NCBI RefSeq assembly: GCF_001411555.2
Contig: NC_049909.1
Coordinates: forward strand, 15,868,686 to 15,932,685
Origin: Juglans regia
Lineage: Eukaryota > Streptophyta > Magnoliopsida > Fagales > Juglandaceae
DNA: 64,000 nucleotides
Direction of reading: 5' to 3'
This document shows positions 1-12,115 of the stretch, in pieces. The notes beneath the pieces were generated by a model. That model ran no database searches, was not told the origin of the DNA, and saw nothing but the letters and a program-made list of their open reading frames with translations. How positions within the stretch are numbered: position 1 is the first letter of the stretch; each line of letters begins with the position of its first letter. The translations under genes and the position numbers were made by a program.

Positions 1-1120
1 ATCACTTTAAAATCTCAGCCAAGTTAAAACAGACATTTTTTTTACTGTTGTGGCCTCAAGTGTTGTTTTGCCATACGTACGGCCGTGAGCTGATTCCTTC
101 GGCATGTTTCGATGGTTGGTATTATATATATCATAATTTTAAATAATTTAAGTGAAAATATTCTATTAAATTTTGAAAAATAAAAAATAAAAAATTGAAT
201 AAAAAAATTATAAAATTAATAAATTTTAAAATATTTTTAAAATATTATTTTTCTTTTGTAATTTGTAAAAGTTGTATTAATTTTTTTAATTTTTTAGAAG
301 TTGTATTGATTTTTATGTTTGAATAATAATGAAGTAATTACTAGAAGAAAAATTTAAAAATCTTAAATTGAAAAAGATTTTATAATTAAGTGACGTTTGA
401 AAACAACAATTATAAAATTTTTAAGAAATTTTGAGAATATTTTAAAATTCTTGTAGTCTTCTAACATGTCCTAATGGAATGAAGATTTTCTATACTGATG
501 CGTGTAGAGTAATACTAGATACAATCATATTTTATACAAGTCTCGTGTATTTTTATATAAAAAAATTTGGATTCATCATTAAAAAAATAATTTTTTAAAG
601 TAAATTTTATATTTATCTAATTGTTTTTAAAAAAGAATGTATTATATAAACTTGTTTGCCTTATATTTCAAATATCATTTATATAGCAAGAATTTGCCTA
701 AATATTATGATTTGAAGTGGGAAAATAATAAACATACATATTTTTTACAATACTTGTAACGTTACTTTATAAAAATATCTTTATTTTTAAACATGTGTTC
801 TTATTATTAACGGTAAAAGTATTTCGGTCAGTAACGCCGGCTGTATAAATATCTCAGTAATCTCATAGTCCTTGAGATCCTTAGAAGATTTTTCTTTGGA
901 GTATGGAGCTAGCACTGGTTTTCTCGTTTATAAAGGTTACTTGACCTCTTCTATTTTTTTTTACTTTTCAATAATATTACTTAAAAGCTAAGTTTGAATT
1001 TTCCTTTCTAGTTATCACTTTTTATGTTAGGTGATCATGTGGAAGACTTGCATATAATCAATAACGTAGTGACTATGTCAATAAATGGACAAATAAATAA
1101 ATTAGGAAAGGATCTTTATA

Positions 1121-1290
1121 TCGTATACTTATTTTAAAAAAATAAATAAATTTGAGATTTATATAAAATAAGAAATTAATTTTTAATAATGAGCTTAATT
1201 TTTTTAAAAAATTAACGTTAGATACTGTCTTAGAGTTAATTTTTTCATATAAATTTTAAATTTTTTATTTTTTTAAAAATAAGTATACGA
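1121..1290. repeat. imperfect foldback inverted repeat
   Basis: The left arm (about 1121-1170) begins TCGTATACTTATTTT. The right arm (about 1241-1290) is its near reverse complement, ending AAAATAAGTATACGA apart from one extra A. Arms of about 50 bp with small indels flank a loop of about 70 bp, so a long AT-rich hairpin is possible. About 100 bp further right is a CATTACTC motif (about 1384-1391). That motif is also the right end of the Mutator-like foldback MITE at 45416-45590, so this may be a decayed relative. No target duplication was identified. Confidence 0.55.
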
Positions 1291-2031
1291 GACTTACATA
1301 TTTTAAAACTGTATAAATCAGATTCCTTATTTTAAAAATAATACGAAAAATTTATACACAATATAATTATATATCTATACTAGCATTACTCAAATAAAGT
1401 TTTCCTTTTTATTTTCCTTGTTGAACATAATACTTCTCTCTCACCTTCCTATTTGAGAGTAACTAGTGATTGGTGTGAGGAGATGGTTATCAACTTATCA
1501 TCTCCTTCTCCATTTTCATAAGATTTGTGTTCCATTGACTATTCGCAGGCTCTTTGTTTAAAGAAAAAAAAAAAAAAGAGAGTATTCGCAGGCTGTCTCT
1601 CTTATGATTGGACATGATATTCTTCTTTCAATATCATAAGAAATCACGCGGACATTTTCTTTTTTGGGTTCCAACTCGATCTGACCAGTTGGGGTAGAAG
1701 ACTTGGTCAATTATATGAATATCTTAACAACTTTCAGTGTATTTTCTAAGATGGATGTAGGATTAATATTGGAATTAATGTACTAAAGATGTTTATTAAT
1801 ACATCATATCCTAATCATATATGAACCATATATATATATATGCATGTACAGATGGCAAAATTAAAGACGATCCTGCATTAATATCGAGTAAGCATAAGGT
1901 AATTAATTTGAATAAAATGGAGGAGGAAATATATATTCCATATGGTACGGCTTTTGCTGTCCAAATCACTGGCTGCTGGATCGTGAGCATCACCAAAATC
2001 ATGACCTGTACACGTTAAATGTGTATATCTA

Positions 2032-2032
<1 letters not shown>

Positions 2033-2067
<35 letters not shown>
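2033..2067. repeat. poly-A tract, 35 bp
   Basis: This is an uninterrupted run of A on the plus strand. It could be the tail of an old retroposed copy, but the 200 bp to its left carry no recognisable LINE, SINE or processed gene, so it is called only a homopolymer. Confidence 0.9.
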
Positions 2068-2069
<2 letters not shown>

Positions 2070-2426
2070 GCTTTTATAACTAATTTATTGCAACTAAAAA
2101 GTTATTTACAATCAATTTTAATTATAAATAATCATTTCGTTAAAATTAACTGACCATAAATAAATAATTTTTTTGTAATATATTTACATTACTAATTATT
2201 AAAATGGATGCATTTTTGTAGTCACATGGTTTGCAAATTATGTATACTTCTTTAAAAAAAAAAGTGACTAAATCATAAATCTAAATAAATCAATAAAACC
2301 CATAAAAAAAAAGGATGGATTCATATTTATTTTTAAAAAATGCACAAAACTTATAATAAAATGTAAGATTATCCTACCAAAATACTTAATCAAAATATTA
2401 TTTCAATTTTTATGCTTTCACTCGCA

Positions 2427-2429
<3 letters not shown>

Positions 2430-2485
<56 letters not shown>

Positions 2486-2486
2486 T
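2430..2486. repeat. (TA)n(CA)n compound microsatellite
   Basis: About 20 TA units are followed directly by about eight CA units. This is a typical compound dinucleotide repeat and likely to vary in length. Confidence 0.95.
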
Positions 2487-2810
2487 AGGAAACAACCCCG
2501 GAGTGTACCTGATATAATGATTTAAATAAAAATAAAAATAAAAAAGTCAATAGCTTATTTGTCTTGAAAAAAAAATACAAGATTCTTAAAGAAAAACAAA
2601 AAATCAAGATTAAAAAAAAAAATCTAAACTTCAATAAAGTATGAACATTGTCCTGCATCTATATTGAATTATCTATTTACTCTCTATATAATAATAATAT
2701 ATTATTAATTTTTTATTTTAAAAAAATTGAAACAAAAAGAAAGGAAAATGAGTACACTGTCAGAGTAAAAAGGACATGAAAAAGATATGTAAATTCATGT
2801 GCGCCGTAGG

Positions 2811-2990
2811 GCTATTAAGGACTTTTTGGTAAAATATGATCATTCATTAAATTTTATAATTAAACTATACGTCAAATGGTCAAGGGTCTTAAGGTCCTTT
2901 TGGTAAAACACGATATTTCATTAAATTCTACAAGAGAACTACACGTCTAATAGTCAATAGTTTTAAGGGCCTTTTGGTAAAACAAGACTT
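2811..2990. repeat. 74-bp tandem repeat, about 2.4 copies
   Basis: Successive units carry the motif TTTTGGTAAAA followed by CATTAAATT and a shared ACGTC(A)AAT-like end. The matching AAGG positions (2820, 2894, 2968) are each 74 bp apart. The third copy is partial. Units differ by scattered substitutions, so the duplication is not recent. No coding content was seen. Confidence 0.8.
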
Positions 2991-3184
2991 AACGGACTTA
3001 ACGGAAAAATAACAAAAATTATTATTCACAGTTAGATATATAACTACTTATTTTAATAGAGTGGACATATGTGTATATGTGTGTGTGTGTATATATATAT
3101 ATATATAGCATTCAATTTGAACTTAAATGCTAGCTGCTAATGTTTTTTAAATCGATCAAATGAGCGGTACACACACGAATTGCA

Positions 3185-3481
3185 TATAAAGGAGGACTAC
3201 TCAAATCAAGCACAAGATCAAAATCAAGCAAATCAAGCACAAGATCATGCATCTTGATTTTAGGAAATATTACTGCTGTAAATACTCTGTAACAGCTGTG
3301 CAAATCACGGCCAAAAATCTTGTAACAGTCATAGCATATTTTCAGCAATCCTTCCTAGAATAGCTTTCTCTATTCTTGTATATATTTCCTTCTAAGAGTC
3401 TGTAATCTGTGTGTAAGAATTTTCTACGATTGCAATAAGAATTTTTCCTCTTCACAGCATATAGTTTTTCAAACTTCATTA
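3185..3481 (+). repeat. 5' LTR of the first Copia element
   Basis: This LTR matches the one at 7713-8009 over its full 297 bp with five substitutions. It begins TATAAAGGAGGAC directly after the TTGCA target duplication and ends just before TGGTATCAGG. It contains a short internal repeat of CAAATCAAGCACAAGATC. It is expected to hold the promoter and the polyadenylation region. Confidence 0.93.
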
Positions 3482-6400
3482 TGGTATCAGGAGAGTCTCC
3501 CTCCACCGAGAATTCGATCCCTACCACTGAAGCCAACCACAATCCAATTTTTACACCACAATCTCCAACAGAAATTCCTCTTATTGCTCTCAATATTTCT
3601 TCCCAGATCAATGAAAAACTCACACCCTCAACTTTTTCCCAATGGCGTGCTCAGTTTGAAGCACTTCTCATTGGGTACAATTTACTTGACTATGTCACTG
3701 GTGAAAAACCCTGCCCTAATGCCACCGATTCCTCCATCTCCACTCCTCAAAAAATTCACTGGATAAGACAAGATAAACTTATACTCAGTGCAATTTTAGC
3801 TTCCACCATTACCATCATCACCCCCTTCATCTCCATTGCCAAAACTTCTCAACAAGCTTGGCAAAAATTACATACCCTGTATGCGAGTAAGTCTCGCACC
3901 CGTGCAATGCAATTGAAAGAAGAACTCACTTTGATCAAAAAGGGAAATCAATCAGTTCAAGATTACCTTCATACAGTCAAAGCTCTTGCTGATGAAATCT
4001 CCCTCATTGATCATCCTATTTCTGAGGATGATCTTACCCTTTACATACTCAATGGTTTAGGGCCTGACTTCCGCGAAATCGCAGCTCCAATCCGTGCACG
4101 GGAACGGCCTCTTCAATTTGAGGAACTGCATGACCTCCTTGTAGGTCACGATGCTTATCTACGGCGTCTCGAAGCATCCTCCCAGCAACTCGTCACCTCA
4201 ACGAATTACTCAAATCGGCGCCATGGGTTCTCCTCTGCAGGTACGAACTCTAAGGGTAACTTGAAGTCACCTGGGTCTAACCGACCCAACTCCTCTTCAT
4301 CACAAAATCAAGCCTCGGCCCAATATCGCACAAATAATGGCCCACGTGACAACAAGAAAAACAAACCCAATGGGCAGCGCAGGTACACACCCAAGTGCCA
4401 AATCTGTGATCAATTTGGGCATATTGCAAAACACTGTCCCCGTTTGCAATTTTCTGAAGCAACAGCAAACTGTACATCCACCTCACCAGTTCCGGACACT
4501 AAATGGCTCATTGATTCAGCTGCATCTCATAATATCACTGGTGATTTGGCTAATTTATCAATTCACACTGAATATGATGGCACTGACGAGGTTGTAATCG
4601 GTGATGGTTCAGGTTTGCATGTCTCTCACATTGGTTCCTTGGTTCTTCACTCACCTACACGAACCTTTCATTTAAATGATACTCTTTGTGTTCCTCATAT
4701 CTGAAAAAATCTTATTTCTGTTCATCATTTCACCACTCAAAATCATGTCTTTGTTGAATTTCATCCCTATTTTTTTCTTGTCAAGGATCAGACCACGGGG
4801 GCGGTTCTACTCAAAGGTGCCTGTGAAAATGGTGTCTACACCTTACCGGAATCAATGGTAAAATCTTCTCCAAAAATTGTTGCAAATGTGCATGAACGGA
4901 CGTCTATTGATGGGTGGCACAAGCGGCTTGGACATCCTTCCAATAAAATTGTTCATCATCTTGTCAACTCTTTTTCTCTTCCAATAATAAATGAAAAAGT
5001 TTCTCAACTTTGTACTTCTTGTTCCGTTAATAAAGCACACAAGCAACCATTCCGTTCCACTAGTCTTCAAAGTCATGCTCCGCTTGACTTAATTTATACG
5101 GATGTTTGGGGTCCTTCAAATTCGGTTGGTATTGATGGGTCACGCTATTATTTGATTTTTGTAGACCATTTCACAAAATATATTTGGTTCTATCCTATGG
5201 AAACTAAATCTGGGGTTAGCACAATCTTTCCTCAATTTAGACACCTTGTTGAAAACCGTTTTCAAGCAAAAATCAAAACCATTTACTCTGATAATGGTGG
5301 TGAATTTATGGCTTTAAAAAAATATTTTTCTATTCATGGTATAAGCCATTACACCACCGCTCTTCATACCCCACAACAAAATGGTATTTCTGAGCGTCGA
5401 CATCATCATCTAGTTGAAACAGGCCTTACTCTTTTACATGATGCTTCTCTATCCTTAAAATACTGGCCCCATGCGTTCTCCACTGCTGCTTATCTGATAA
5501 ATAGACAACCAACACCTCTCCTAAACAACAAATCACCCTTTGAAGCACTGTTTCAACAGTCACCGAATTACTTGAAATTAAAAAAATTTGGTTGCCTATG
5601 TTTTCCTCTCACCAGGCCGTATAACTCCAACAAACTTCAACCCAAATCAACAGCCTGCCTGTTTGTGGGCTACGCCTCGACCCAGAATGCATACAAATAC
5701 ATTGACCCAAAGACAAACCGGATGTATATCTCACGCCATGTCCTTTTTGATGAAATGCAATCCGGTCTTCCTCAAGCTCCCGAAAACCCATCGTCCAGCG
5801 CTGTGCCTCGCATCAATGCGTCCGCTCCCACGCAACCTCCACCCGTGATTTCGGTAGTGCCCAGCACCATTTCGGCATCTCCAGGTAATTCCCCTTCTCC
5901 TTCTTCTTCTTCTTTCCGCAATCGGGATACTGTTCATGAGTACCCTAATTTTTCTTCATCACACGACAATGGTATTTTTTCCCCTGATTCACACACAAAT
6001 CTCATCACACACGATTCTCCTATACACAGTAACCCTTCATCCATGTCCTCTGATCTTCCTCTTCAGACCCTTACCCGAACTCACTCCATGACCACTCGGT
6101 CAATGAACAACATTCACAAACCAAAATAATTAAATTTCGTTACCAAACATCCCATTCCCAACACCATTGAACCAAGCTCTGTGGGACAAGCACTCCGTGA
6201 ACCTCATTGGAGAACAGCCATGTCTGAGGAACTGACTGCGCTCATGCGCCATGGCACCTGGGAACTCGTTTCCCCACCCAAAAATTGCATACCCATCGTT
6301 GTAAATGGGTATTTCGTGTCAAACGCAAGGCTGATGGAACGGTTGATCGCTTTAAAGCGAGACTTGTGGCTAAAGGTTTCAATCAATGTCCTGGTTTAGA

Positions 6401-7785
6401 CTACAAGGAAACCTTTAGTCCCGTTGTTAAACCCGCTACCATTAGAACAGTTTTAACGCTTACTGTGATGCAGGGATGGTCCTTGAGACAACTTGACGTA
6501 AACAACGCATTTTTGCATGGCCAGTTAACTGAAACAGTGTATATGCATTAGCCTCCAGGCTTCAAAGATGCATCAAAACCGAATTATGTTTGTCGGTTGA
6601 ATAAGGTCATTTATGGCCTTAAACAGGCTCCTAGAGCCTAGTACTCTGCATTAAAACTGGCCATCTTGGATCTTGGTTTTACAAACTCCAAAGCGGACTC
6701 CTCCCTATTCATTTATCAACATGGATCTGTTTTGTGCTATTTATTGGTGTATGTGGATGATCTTGTCATCACAGGCAACAACAATAACTTTGTATCCCAT
6801 GTCATTCACAAACTTGGCATTCGGTTCTCATTAAAAGATATGGGTCAGCTCCATTTCTTCTTGGGCATGGAAGTTATTCCAATCACCTCAGGGTTGTTTC
6901 TCTCTCAACACAAATATATTCTGGACCTTCTCTCTAAAACGAACATGACGGGTGCCAAAGAAGTTAACACTCCTCTGTCCACAAGCACCGCACTGAAGCT
7001 AGTTGATGGCACAACCTCCTTTGACAGTACTGAGTTCAGAAGTGTGATTGGTGGACTTCAATATTTGTCCCTCACTCGTCCCGACATCTGTTTTTCAGTA
7101 AATAAACTCTCACAGTTTATGCACAAACCCACAATCACACATTGGGCAGCTGCAAAGCGGCTTCTTCGTTACTTGAAACAAACACTTTTTCACGGCATCC
7201 ATATAAAAAAAAATTCAGCTTTTGATCTCACAACATATTCGGATGCTGATTGGGCGGGTAACTTTGATGATCGTACTTCAACTTCAGCATACATTAGCTT
7301 TCTTGGATCTAATCCTATATCATGGAGTTCAAAAAAACAAAAGAGCTGTTGCTTGCTCGTCGATGGAAGCTGAATATCGATCCCTTGCAAACGCTGCTTC
7401 AGAAACTGTTTGGCTGCTCTCCTTATTCAAAGAACTCGGGCTACCCATGAAAGCTTCACCCAAACTTCTGTGTGATAACTTAGGTGCCACTCACCTAAGT
7501 TTTAATCCTGTGCAACACTCTCGGATGAAGCATATTCAAATTGATTTACATTTTGTGCGTGATATGGTTCAACGTGGTATTCTCAACGTTCATCATGTAA
7601 ATACTCAAGACCAACTTGCAGATTTATTAACAAAATCATTATCAAAACAGCGCACAGATCTTCTTAAGACCAAGATTGGCTTAGCCGATGGCAGCTCCAT
7701 CTTGCGGGGGCGTATAAATGAGGACTACTCAAATCAAGCACAAGATCAAAATCAAGCAAATCAAGCACAAGATCATGCACCTTGA
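3481..7785 (+). pseudogene. Copia gag-pol polyprotein, disrupted
   Basis: The frame encodes a UBN2-type gag, then a CCHC zinc knuckle (CQICDQFGHIAKHC, about 4396-4437), an aspartic protease with WLIDSAASHN, a GAG-pre-integrase zinc region (WHKRLGHPS), an integrase core with D, D and E motifs (YTDVWGP, YSDNGGEF, NGISERR), reverse transcriptase with YVDD (6750-6761), and Copia RNase H. Breaks are a TGA at 4702-4704, a TAA at 6127-6129, a frameshift near 6290, a TAG at 6549-6551, a TAG at 6639-6641 and a frameshift near 7345 in an A-run. The frame on either side of each stop is unchanged, so these look like point mutations. Translation from the ATG at 3481 uses a codon formed across the LTR/primer-site junction. 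The last codons run into the 3' LTR. Confidence 0.93.
3482..3491 (+). other. primer-binding site (initiator tRNA-Met type)
   Basis: The motif TGGTATCAGG lies immediately inside the 5' LTR. The usual plant Copia site is TGGTATCAGAGC, complementary to the 3' end of initiator tRNA-Met. The first nine bases match before diverging. The A just before it (3481) makes an ATG that opens the gag frame. Confidence 0.85.
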
Positions 7786-8009
7786 TTTTAGGAAATATTA
7801 CTGCAGTAAATACTCTGTAACAGCTATGCAAATCACGGCCAAAAATCTTGTAACAGTCATAGCATATTTTCAGCAATCCTTCCTAGAATAGCTTTCTCTA
7901 TTCTTGTATATATTTCCTTCTAAGAGTCTGTAATCTGTGTGTAAGAATTTTCTACGATTGCAATAAGAATTTTTCCTCTTCACAGCATATAGTTTTTCAA
8001 ACTTTATTA
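7713..8009 (+). repeat. 3' LTR of the first Copia element
   Basis: This is a 297-bp direct repeat of 3185-3481, preceded by a purine-rich tract (GCGGGGGCG) and followed by the TTGCA target duplication. Confidence 0.93.
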
Positions 8010-8014
8010 TTGCA

Positions 8015-8710
8015 TACCATTTGTCTCTCATCACTATTCTCACAACGAAGCCAGTTATTTCACATCAGTATTCGACACGTTTTCTTCTTAGAATGCATCA
8101 TCGATACGAGTACAAGACTAAGTATGTTTGGAAATACAATTGTTCTTAGACTATTTTACTGTTAGTCATAAATAATTTACTATTATTTATAAATTATTAA
8201 TTATTATTCAGAAACTCTTTTTTTATTATTTACAAACTATTTTATTATTATTCACAAATATATTCTTAATATCCAAAAGATCTATGATCGATCCAAAGAA
8301 GATATATAGATAGATGATAGTCGTCCCACATGCCATCAGCCAACTACCTCTTGTTGCTCAAATGGCAAACTACTTCATTTCTCATGAACTTGGTTCCTAC
8401 GTCGATCAAGTCCTGCATGAACGATATTAATGTGTTTTGTTCCAACTTATGACCGTAGTTGCGAAATGCATGAAAGCTAAGATGCAATATATATGATCAT
8501 TATATGACGTTGTCATGCTGTCCCTCTTGCTGGGATCGATATACTTCTGTTGTTTTTTTAACATTCGTGCCGGCCTCCATTGATTAAAATCTGATTGTCT
8601 CATCATAATCTCATATGTCTATAATCATTGCGATAGTGCCACGTCATAAAAAATATTAAGATTTTTTGAAAAATAAAATTAAATTTAGGTATAATTATTG
8701 ATGTAATACA
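8015..8710. other. intergenic spacer
   Basis: No gene or defined repeat was found between the Copia element and the next MITE. The sequence is AT-rich with short ATTATTTA-like runs. Confidence 0.6.
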
Positions 8711-8718
8711 TTTTTACT

Positions 8719-9256
8719 TAGGCCTATGTAAAAAATCGTTTGGCCTGATCCGCCCGCTTGACCCAACCTAACCTGCATCAAATAAATCATTTTAACTACA
8801 TCTCGTGTTCAACCCATACAACCCATAAATTTCAGGCAACCCGCCTCTTAAAACACCCACGCTTTACAGTTTGCACATAAAAGTGAAACCCTAGCCAGCT
8901 TCCTCCCACTTCTCTTTGCATCACCTTTGTTCCTCCCTCCCCACTTCTCTTCGTCACAACACCATCATCCCCAACTCGAGAGTCTTAAATGATTTACTTG
9001 GAGCTTCAACTATCTATACCTGCAAGGGATTTCAGTACACGCCCAAACCAACTGCCAGGCTCATCTCAGCTTGTCTTCTACCTTCACTTCCAATCCTTTG
9101 AGACGATGAGCCGAACCAATATCACTCTGGTATGCTTCTTTGCACTGCTACAAAGTTTATTCTTCTTTTAAATGTGGAATTCAAGTTGCCAGTCGGAAAT
9201 CATTTTCGACATGACCAACAAAGAACCTTTAGAGTCCCTAGTCCCTAGTACCAGCT

Positions 9257-9309
<53 letters not shown>

Positions 9310-9421
9310 TGGGTTGACCCGACCCAAATTAGCCGAGTCGGGTCCAACTAGAAACCTTCAACGTGCGGATAGGGTTGGGTTGGGCCAAAAACATGGACAA
9401 ATTATTCGGGTTGCAGGCCTA
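8719..9421. mobile_element. hAT-like MITE, 703 bp
   Basis: The left end reads TAGGCCTATG and the right end GCAGGCCTA, giving short inverted termini (TAGGCCT). The flanking 8-mers are TTTTTACT (8711-8718) and TTTTTAAT (9422-9429), seven of eight identical, which fits the 8-bp duplication of hAT insertions. Subterminal regions are inverted-similar: the left has GACCCAACCTAACC and the right has GGGTTGGGTTGGGCC. There is no transposase. A GA microsatellite lies inside. An alternative is an unrelated repeat with chance flanks. Confidence 0.6.
9258..9303. repeat. (GA)n microsatellite
   Basis: This is an uninterrupted AG run of about 46 bp inside the hAT-like MITE. Confidence 0.95.
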
Positions 9422-9429
9422 TTTTTAAT

Positions 9430-11484
9430 TGGTTTATATGTGAATAAATTAAATGATCAAGAACCAATTTATAGCATGTGTCACACGGTATAAAATTGAC
9501 CGAAAAATAATAAAATTTAAAATGAAAACTAACATTAAAAAAGAACAAGATTGGCATGCAATAATATTCTAGCAAGCCGGTTCAATGGCAAGGCCATTTA
9601 GGCCATTGCCTAAGGCCCTTACTCTATGTCAGGCCTCCAAAAATAAAAATGAGGTATTTTTTTTAAATGTTTTAAAAAAATAAAAATAAAAACCATTGTA
9701 TTAAATAAAATTTTAAATAATTTTTATATTTTTTAATGTGCAAGGCCTCATAATACTAAATCTAATATTTAATACAATGAATTATTTATATTTTAAATAA
9801 TTTTTTTAAGATCTTGCTAAATTGAGGTTTAAAATTTGCATTGAGGCCTCATTTTACGTTGTTGTATTAAATATAAATTCAAAAAATCTTATTTTATTGA
9901 AAATTTTAAAAATTATTTCATATAATAATTTATATTTTTACGAATGAATCATTTAAATTTAACCTTAGGCCTCAATTTGTATTGAGCCGTCGCTATCAAT
10001 TCTAGCTAGTAATTTTGACCCTATACCATAACATCATGCATGGTCTCGATGCGAAGTGCATGTACCCTTGTTCACATGAGCATGAGCATGACCATAGAAA
10101 AATCAAGGAGTTTGCAGTCAAAATTAAGGATAATGTATGTTAAAAACAAAAGAACTACGAGACAAAACATGATGAGATTCTTAAATATTATGATCGCTTG
10201 ATTAATCAAGGATCAACGTCACGAGCTTCCACCTATAAAGCATATCAATATGCGACTTTATTGATCTGTCAAAACTTGCCCCAAAACAAAAACAGATGTC
10301 TGATTTTGCAGACCATGCCACCTGTCTAAGTTCTAACCTTGAACGAGGATGGAGCTGATGAGGTCGGTCGGTTGGCGCATATATTGTATAAAACAAAGCA
10401 TTGCTTTGGCCGACCAAAGCATTAATAGTTAAATTAGAACTAACCACTTAGGAAATGATGTTTATGTGTCAGTATTTTAAAAATCAGAGGCTTTCACGTC
10501 ACCCTGAACAGAAGAAAGTTTACTTATAATATATATATAATGTTCTTGTTCATGTTCTGATTCATCAAATTCAGACGTTTCTTCCCACGCACAGAGCATA
10601 ATGGCAAAGCTACTGCTAATTAATTATCGTAAAGATGGCTCATTTGTGGCCATCAAGAGCCATCAAGACATGATTAGTATCCTCACAATCAAACATTACC
10701 CATCGAGAGAGAGAGAGCAACAAAAGGATAGTGCCACCAACTACAAGAAAAATAATTATTTATAATGAGTTATTTGTGAGATATCAAAAATAGAATAGTG
10801 TCATTATGTCTTTTCAATTTGTTAACATGATGTATCCTTAATGTAAATTATACTTTTTTTTTTCTTTTACTTTTTATTTCAAATATTTTATAAACATGTT
10901 TAAACGTTCGAAAGAAAAATATCAATACACTAATAGTCATTTTTTAATCAATAAATAAAAAAAATTAAATATATGAGCGGTTAAAATGAGGAGGCATACT
11001 AGTATTATTCTAAAAAGAGTAATGCTAGCTATAACATCCAAATAGATAAATTTTATGTAAGTCATTTATAAAAAAATAAATCTCACTAAAAAATAATAGG
11101 TTTTTTTTATATATATAATTTTTGAGATGAGGTCTATTTTTTTATAAAATAATTACACAATTTTTTTTTTTTTTTTATTTGAAGCTTAGACAAATAATTT
11201 TATCTCATAAGAAAGGGGCTCGATCGAAAGGTGCGAATATTTGTACAAATCATTTATCGTCGATAAACGCCAAGACATCGCTAATTCTTTAAGCAAGCAG
11301 CGGCAGTTTGTTTTAGCCTTTTAGGGACATGGTTTATGTTCTGGGTTTGTTGGAAGTTTGCGTCTGAATTTCATGGCATTTTGTTGTGAACATGTCCGTC
11401 CAAACTCGTAGCAGGTGAAGCCTAAGAGAACAACCATCGAGATAATAACAATTTGATTTTCTTTAATTGAATGTTAATAGATAT
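9430..11484. other. intergenic spacer with repeat relics
   Basis: No gene is supported. Around 9575-9995 several GGCC-containing motifs (AAGGCCATTTAGGCC, AGGCCTCA) are scattered in AT-rich DNA. One border has GGTTCAAT and the other ATTGAGCCG, so this may be an old inverted-terminus element, but I could not fix its ends. A GAGTAATGC motif near 11017 resembles the left end of the foldback MITE at 45416-45590, but its partner end is missing. Confidence 0.5.
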
Positions 11485-11772
11485 TAAGGGGTAATAACTT
11501 TAGATCTAAGATCAATTTAATTTCATCTCAAAATAATTATGGAAGTGAGGAAAATTATCTTGACCCATCTCAAACTAATCATTGATGGGATCAATTATTT
11601 TTTTAATTTTTTTCATATAAAATTAAACCCATCTCAATCCACTTCATATATTCAAACACATGTCTCAACATATTTACATTCAAACATTTCAATGAGACCC
11701 ACAAAATACTACTATTCACGTATCAATACAGATCATCTGAGATTACCTCATCATCCAAACGTAGTCTTAAGT
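11485..11772. mobile_element. MITE relic, Harbinger/Tourist-like
   Basis: The right edge carries GATTACCTCATCATCCAAACG, close to the terminal CATCCAAAC motif seen in other MITEs of this window, next to the conserved ACTACTATTCAC stretch. The left end has decayed and no target duplication could be read. It has no coding capacity; the open frame across it is AT-rich filler. Confidence 0.4.
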
Positions 11773-11776
11773 TTTA

Positions 11777-12115
11777 AGAGCATGTTTGGTGCATTCACAA
11801 TCATCACTCAAACAAAAAATACTTCTCTATTTCAATGTTTAAACTTTTCATCTAATCATTACTCAAATATAAAAATCAATATAATTTTTATAAATTTCAA
11901 AACAAAAATAATATTAATAAATTATATTTAAACAATTTTTTAACTTTATCTATTCACTTTCAAAACTTCAATACAATATTTATTTAAAAAAATATTTTTA
12001 TTCAATTTTTTCTCTTTTATTTTCTAAAATCCAATAAAACATCTTCACTCAAATCCTTTGATTACCATTCACAAAATTTTGAAATACTTTTAAAGCATCC
12101 AAACATGCCTGTAGC
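11777..12115. mobile_element. MITE, about 340 bp
   Basis: The left end has GAGCATGTTTGGTGCATTC and the right end GCATCCAAACATGCC. Reverse-complemented, the right end reads GGCATGTTTGGATGC, so the termini form an imperfect inverted repeat around GCATGTTTGG. The interior is very AT-rich, with TTCACTC-type repeats and no transposase. Superfamily is uncertain, with Harbinger-like most likely from the general look. A long open frame crossing its left border is a by-product of low stop density and is not a gene. Confidence 0.55.

Larger units (their letters stand above)
1..3179. other. AT-rich intergenic spacer
   Basis: No coding region, RNA gene or transposon protein could be supported here. Reading frames are short, overlap on both strands and have no recognisable domains. 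The stretch holds an inverted repeat, a poly-A tract, a TA/CA microsatellite and a 74-bp tandem repeat, which are listed separately. It ends at the target duplication of the first Copia element. Confidence 0.7.
3185..8009 (+). mobile_element. Copia LTR retrotransposon, structurally complete
   Basis: The element is 4825 bp, with two 297-bp LTRs, a primer-binding site, gag-pol in Copia order (gag, protease, integrase, reverse transcriptase, RNase H) and a polypurine-like tract. Perfect 5-bp target duplications (TTGCA) flank it at 3180-3184 and 8010-8014. The LTRs differ at only five positions, about 98.3% identity, so insertion was fairly recent. The open frame is nevertheless broken several times, so this copy cannot make its own polyprotein. 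The LTR ends appear to be TA...TA rather than the usual TG...CA. Confidence 0.95.

Noticed and set aside
11539..11931. 130-residue open frame
   Set aside because: It crosses the border of two MITEs, is AT-driven in composition and has no homologous motif.
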